Assembly: GCA_018398805.1 (NCBI GenBank)
Contig: JAGFBZ010002250.1
Coordinates: 1-64,000, forward strand
Source: Hirundichthys speculiger
Lineage: Eukaryota; Chordata; Actinopteri; Beloniformes; Exocoetidae
Direction: 5' to 3'
DNA length: 64,000 bases
Made by a program: the position numbers and the translations under genes. Position 1 is the first letter of the stretch, and the number at the start of each line of letters is the position of its first letter. The notes beneath the pieces are model-generated. The model saw only the letters and a list, made by a program, of their open reading frames with translations. It was not told the origin of the DNA and did not search any database. This document shows positions 60,302 to 64,000 of the stretch, in pieces.

Positions 60302-62881
60302 TCTTTCGTAGGAGAGTCTGAATGATATCAACGGAAACTGTAACTGAGAAAATTTCCCAGCTCAGGTCTTGCGGTGATGCTCAAAACCTGTCTTTCATTT
60401 TCTAAAAAAAAAACCATAATGGGCAGGTTGTAGCACATTCAGCATATCAGTATAGCGCTTACCTCATAGAGCCTTTCCTTCCCCACCGCTTGGCTTGACC
60501 TTGGCGCTCCAAAGCAACCAGGGCCTCCCTTAAGTCTGCTTTGTCAGGAACCAGTCATCCTCATCGCCATCCTTAATCTGGAATAACAGTTATTCCCTAA
60601 ATCCCATCACAGCCTTCAACCAGAAAGCCTCCAGCTTCCTGGCTCCGAGTCAAGACTTTCTGACAAACGTGAAAAAGAAAAAAAAAAAAAATAGCGGGAT
60701 GTCAGGATGTCAGCTTTCAAAGTTGAAAGCTGTCAGAAATCCATGGAACTCATCTCACATCAAAAGCGTGTCCAGGTTGTACGCGGATCTCTGGCACGGT
60801 GTCATCACAGTGACAGCATAGCTTTTTTTTTTTTTTTTTGCATATTGGCACACATTTAGCATTGATGTTTTTAGCATGTCCTGCTGTTATTGTCCATTTG
60901 CTGAACAGACTGACCCATTAAATGTTATTAAAGCAAGAGCCTCCGGTGAAGGAATCCCTCCACGTATCTCAGCGCCAAGACGGTGAAATGGACCAGTGGC
61001 TTTGAACCCTGATAATAACAAAATGTTTAATTGTGTTACCTTAAATGCATAATGATACGTTATTAATTTTCAGAGCAGTTTTCTGCTAATTTATGAACCA
61101 TATCAGGAGCGCAGCGGCATTAAAAATTGGTCGGCGGAAGCCAATGTACCGGAGCGTAAAGATTAATCACAAGTTGCAGTTTAATAAGATGCAACATGTT
61201 GCTCTTAATTGGCGATGTTGTTTACATGGGCGTCTGTGTGGGTGTGTCTGGGAATTACACTCACCAACATCGTGTAGCAGTGTTTTTTTTTTAATATTAT
61301 AATGAAATGATACATCTACTTACTTAAATTGCACTATCCTGCTTATCTGATGCAATGTTATGCCTCAACTCTTTTATTTTCTTTTTCCGCACTGGTGACA
61401 GATACGGGAATTAAACTGTGTGTGTCGAATGGCCTTTTCTGTTGTGTAAGTTTGCATCTGGTTTGAAGTAAAGAAGTCAGTCGTCTTCTCAGAAGGACGA
61501 TAACGTCCATCTGCTGCAGATCTCACCACAGGTAAGAAAAAGAAATAGCTGTGAGCAAAATCAGAATTTAAAGCATCCTTTTTGGATTCGTAATCGATGC
61601 ACATGGATTGGCCATCCGTGCACACAGATGGGATATCCGCATCTTATGCTTTCCAATCTACGCCCACAGATATGTAATCCCTCCAAATGACTTTTTTTTT
61701 CCTTCGGAGAACAAGGATCTGTGCCTGTGTACACGCTGAGAAGCTGGTACACCCACAGGAAGCTAATAGTGGTCTGCCGTTAACCAGGTTAACTCTGGTT
61801 CCATGAAAATAAGTCGAGTTGAGTTAAGCTTGTTCATGTAATGGAAACGAGCCTTTAGTGAGCTTTACTTAGAACTATATTTGTTCCAGTGCAATTTTTC
61901 CTGTCGTATATCTTCTCTCATACCTGGGATTTGGGTATTAGCCAATTCTGAGAACTGATTTAACACAAGTCTCTCTTTTTTTTTTTTTTTTTTTAAATTA
62001 TACTTGCTAACCTTGAAAGACTATCAGATGATTCTTGCCAGAATATCACTCACACTTCTCTTGGAAGGCAGGCCTTTATTCAGCTGTACTGCTGACACTC
62101 TCAGTAACTGACAGCGGCTGGTCATCCGAGACAATAAATTCAGAAACTTAGTCAGTTAGAGCCATGACTTTCTGGCTTTCTTTGTGGAATTTTTCTCATT
62201 TCTGAAAAGCAAACTCCAGAGTTTGCAGCTTTAAGTTTGCCTGCCTTCCCATTTGAGACACAAAAAAAAAAAATCCTTGTGCCCTTTGACCAGATGGCTC
62301 CCTAAACACAAGAAGCCTTGCGTAATTAACACAGCAGTGAAAAATAGCACCGTACACCCAACGTTATCCTTATACTACTCAACAAACAACCTGCGCCTCC
62401 ATCTGCCAACTCAAAACAGGAAGTTGCAGGATAATATTGCATAACTTCCTGTCCTGGCTTTTAGTCAATCAAAGCTGAATTGTTTGATCATTCACGTCAA
62501 CACTCACAGATCCTGGTATCCATATTTTTGGCAGAATCTGTGAGTATAGTTACTTGGTTTTCGTTTTTCCTTTGACAACATGGCAGTGTTGACACCTTTT
62601 ACACTCTTGCTCTCATCACGTATATTGAGGAGGAGTGGTGGAGGATGGTGTTGATCTGCTGACTTTCATGCAGGAGACTGAGGGACTGAGACCCATCTGT
62701 CACAACTTCTTCCACACTTTTCTGCTCTGCTCTCACTCCCGAGTTGGCACTTCACTCGCTTGCTGTCATTGGCATATCGCTAGGGTAAAAAGTCAAAAAT
62801 ACATGGTTAGGGTTCAAATTAAAATACTGATATTTATATCTGTATATTAATATCCATGCTGGTACTGATACTAAGGAGTAG
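60300..62881. other. No gene; possible conserved non-coding stretch
   Basis: 60890-61240 is free of simple repeats and rich in ATTAAT/TTAATTGG-type motifs (AAGATTAATCACAAG, CTTAATTGGCGATG), a look typical of developmental enhancers. T runs occur near 60825 and 61980. No gene seen. Confidence 0.4.
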
Positions 62882-63400
62882 GAGTTGAAAAACCATCTTG
62901 ATGAATGTCCAAAAAAACAGGCATGTCCAGACCATTCAAGGTCCCTGACAGTTTTCGTTGCTTACAAATGCCACTCAGAACTGCCATTTCCAGCTAAAGA
63001 TCAGCTAAAATTTAAAAACAGTTTCCAACCAATGATGGTGTCCCACAACAATGATAAGGATGGCATCCAGAAAATTAGATGGAGGGTGAATGGTCCATCT
63101 ATAAAGGATCTGGCCATTCAAAGCAGCTGGATCTCCACATGCAAGCTGGTGGAAGTGAAGTAGGTGGCTGAGGATGGCTTGGTTGAAATTTCAGAGGCAG
63201 TCTTCTTTGAGAACTTTTGACTCAAGGCACATTTCAGGCCCACTGGATTGATCGCATTTACTGAGATCAGAATTCCAATTGTATGATTTCTGGAAATGTT
63301 ATTTATGATGTTTGTAAATTTGTTTGTTGTCACTGTGGTTTTTTTTGCCAATAATCCCAAGGTTCACTACTGATAATGTGTGCTGAAATTCAAATAAAGC
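62882..63400 (+). pseudogene. Coding-like remnant with in-frame TAG, unknown family
   Basis: From 62885 the frame reads LKNHLDECPKKQACPDHSRS, then LTVFVAYKCHSELPFPAKDQ, then VSHNNDKDGIQKIRWRVNG, then IKDLAIQSSWISTCKLVEVK, then TAG at 63161-63163. In the same frame after that stop it continues VAEDGLVEISEAVFFENF and ends at TGA (63218-63220). The seamless continuation suggests a nonsense mutation in a once longer protein. Downstream is AT-rich, UTR-like sequence with AATAAA at 63393-63398. A stop (TAG, 62879-62881) sits immediately upstream, so the 5' part is absent or in another exon. I do not recognise the protein; a gene relic, a last exon, or a retrocopy are all possible. Confidence 0.35.
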
Positions 63401-64000
63401 TACTTCTGGACTTTCTCTGGGATACTGGTTTAGCTTCCAGCTTTGCCCTTCTGAGCTGAAGTTTGAGGCGAGCTTTCATTTAGTGTCTCAGCAGGTTGTT
63501 CTGCTTAAATACTTGTGGATTGGAATCAGCTATGAGCTAATCAACTGATGCTGCATTTTGCAAGGACATTTTTTTCATCTGCAGCATTATTTCCTAGATT
63601 TCACACAGGTCACAGTTGGGGCTTTGACTTTTATACTTCAAGACAGCAAGAAACACCAGATATCCTTTGTCTTGAACCATTCAATATTGAATATAATATT
63701 GCAATATTGAAAGGTAGTGATTAATGGTACTGAAAGCCAGCTTAAAGCTGTTTAATATTTGGTTTTCCCTCTTTGATTTTTCTGGATTACCTAATTGTAT
63801 CATTTAATTCACTTCCCCCAATGTTTCTTTGATATGAAGTGACTTTGGGGACTTTCATTCATGTGTTCTTTTTTTTTTTTTTTCCTGGTCTGTATTTTCT
63901 CTCATGGACTCATGGTTTTTATCTCAGTCTCAGCCACTTGCACCTGCCTGCTTGGTCATGCCAGTAATGTCACCTGCTCCCAGCTAGCTAGTTAGCAGTT
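63401..64000. other. No gene or repeat recognised
   Basis: Unique-looking AT-rich sequence with a T15 run near 63870. Confidence 0.45.

Noticed and set aside
1..64000. CRISPR arrays, tRNA or rRNA genes, bacterial-type operons, endogenous retroviral LTRs
   Set aside because: None seen. Sequence character is vertebrate; no regularly spaced direct repeats, tRNA cloverleaf or paired LTRs were recognised by eye.

Overview
The window looks like non-coding DNA from a ray-finned (teleost) fish. It is AT-rich, has no bacterial-style gene packing and no operons, and carries a repeat set typical of teleosts: several Tc1/mariner lineages, many short hAT and MITE elements, L2/Rex-type LINE tails, and long mono- and dinucleotide runs. 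I found no intact host gene, no RNA gene, no CRISPR array and no convincing new molecular system. Most open frames are chance frames or relics of transposases and LINE reverse transcriptases. Family names below rest on recalled consensus sequences and on terminal repeats, target-site duplications (TSDs) and motifs visible here; no database search was run.

Layout. 1-860: truncated hAT end, LINE fragment and L2 tail. 3.76-4.75 kb: two hAT relics, one with a BED zinc-finger remnant. 6.1-6.85 kb: a Tc1 relic split by another repeat. 9.38-10.59 kb: full-length dead Tc1 with DD34E motif (copy A). 12.2-12.6 kb: LINE fragment. 13.46-14.70 kb: full-length dead Tc1 of a second family. 16.8-17.0 kb: Tc1 relic. 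19.86-20.62 and 27.64-28.42 kb: an inverted pair of TAGAGGTCTTC hAT elements. 23.18-23.66 and 41.53-42.45 kb: an inverted pair of CAGTGGT-ended hAT elements. 24.69-25.90 and 39.34-40.41 kb: an inverted pair of CAGTGTTGGGCAA hAT elements, each carrying a further insertion. 28.58-28.95 kb: Tc1-type MITE. 46.9-47.9 kb: mariner-type element with a 288-bp hAT MITE about 40 bp beyond its end. 50.9-51.9 kb: L2 reverse-transcriptase relic. 53.65-54.40 kb: CAGTGGTACC MITE. 55.29-56.54 kb: Tc1 copy B, inverted relative to A. 57.8-59.1 kb: another Tc1 relic.

The clearest structural story is nesting. A roughly 250-430 bp repeat with a CCTCCGCCAAGG end (called X here) occurs four times, and three copies lie inside other transposons, so X moved after those hosts were in place. 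Several insertions have exact 8-bp or TA TSDs, and two can be compared with related, uninterrupted copies in the window. Two short stretches (40.41-40.98 kb minus and 62.88-63.40 kb plus) read like protein but match no family I recognise; they are the best leads for undescribed coding sequence. The remaining intervals are unique-looking sequence, probably intergenic or intronic, with a few GC-rich or regulatory-looking blocks.
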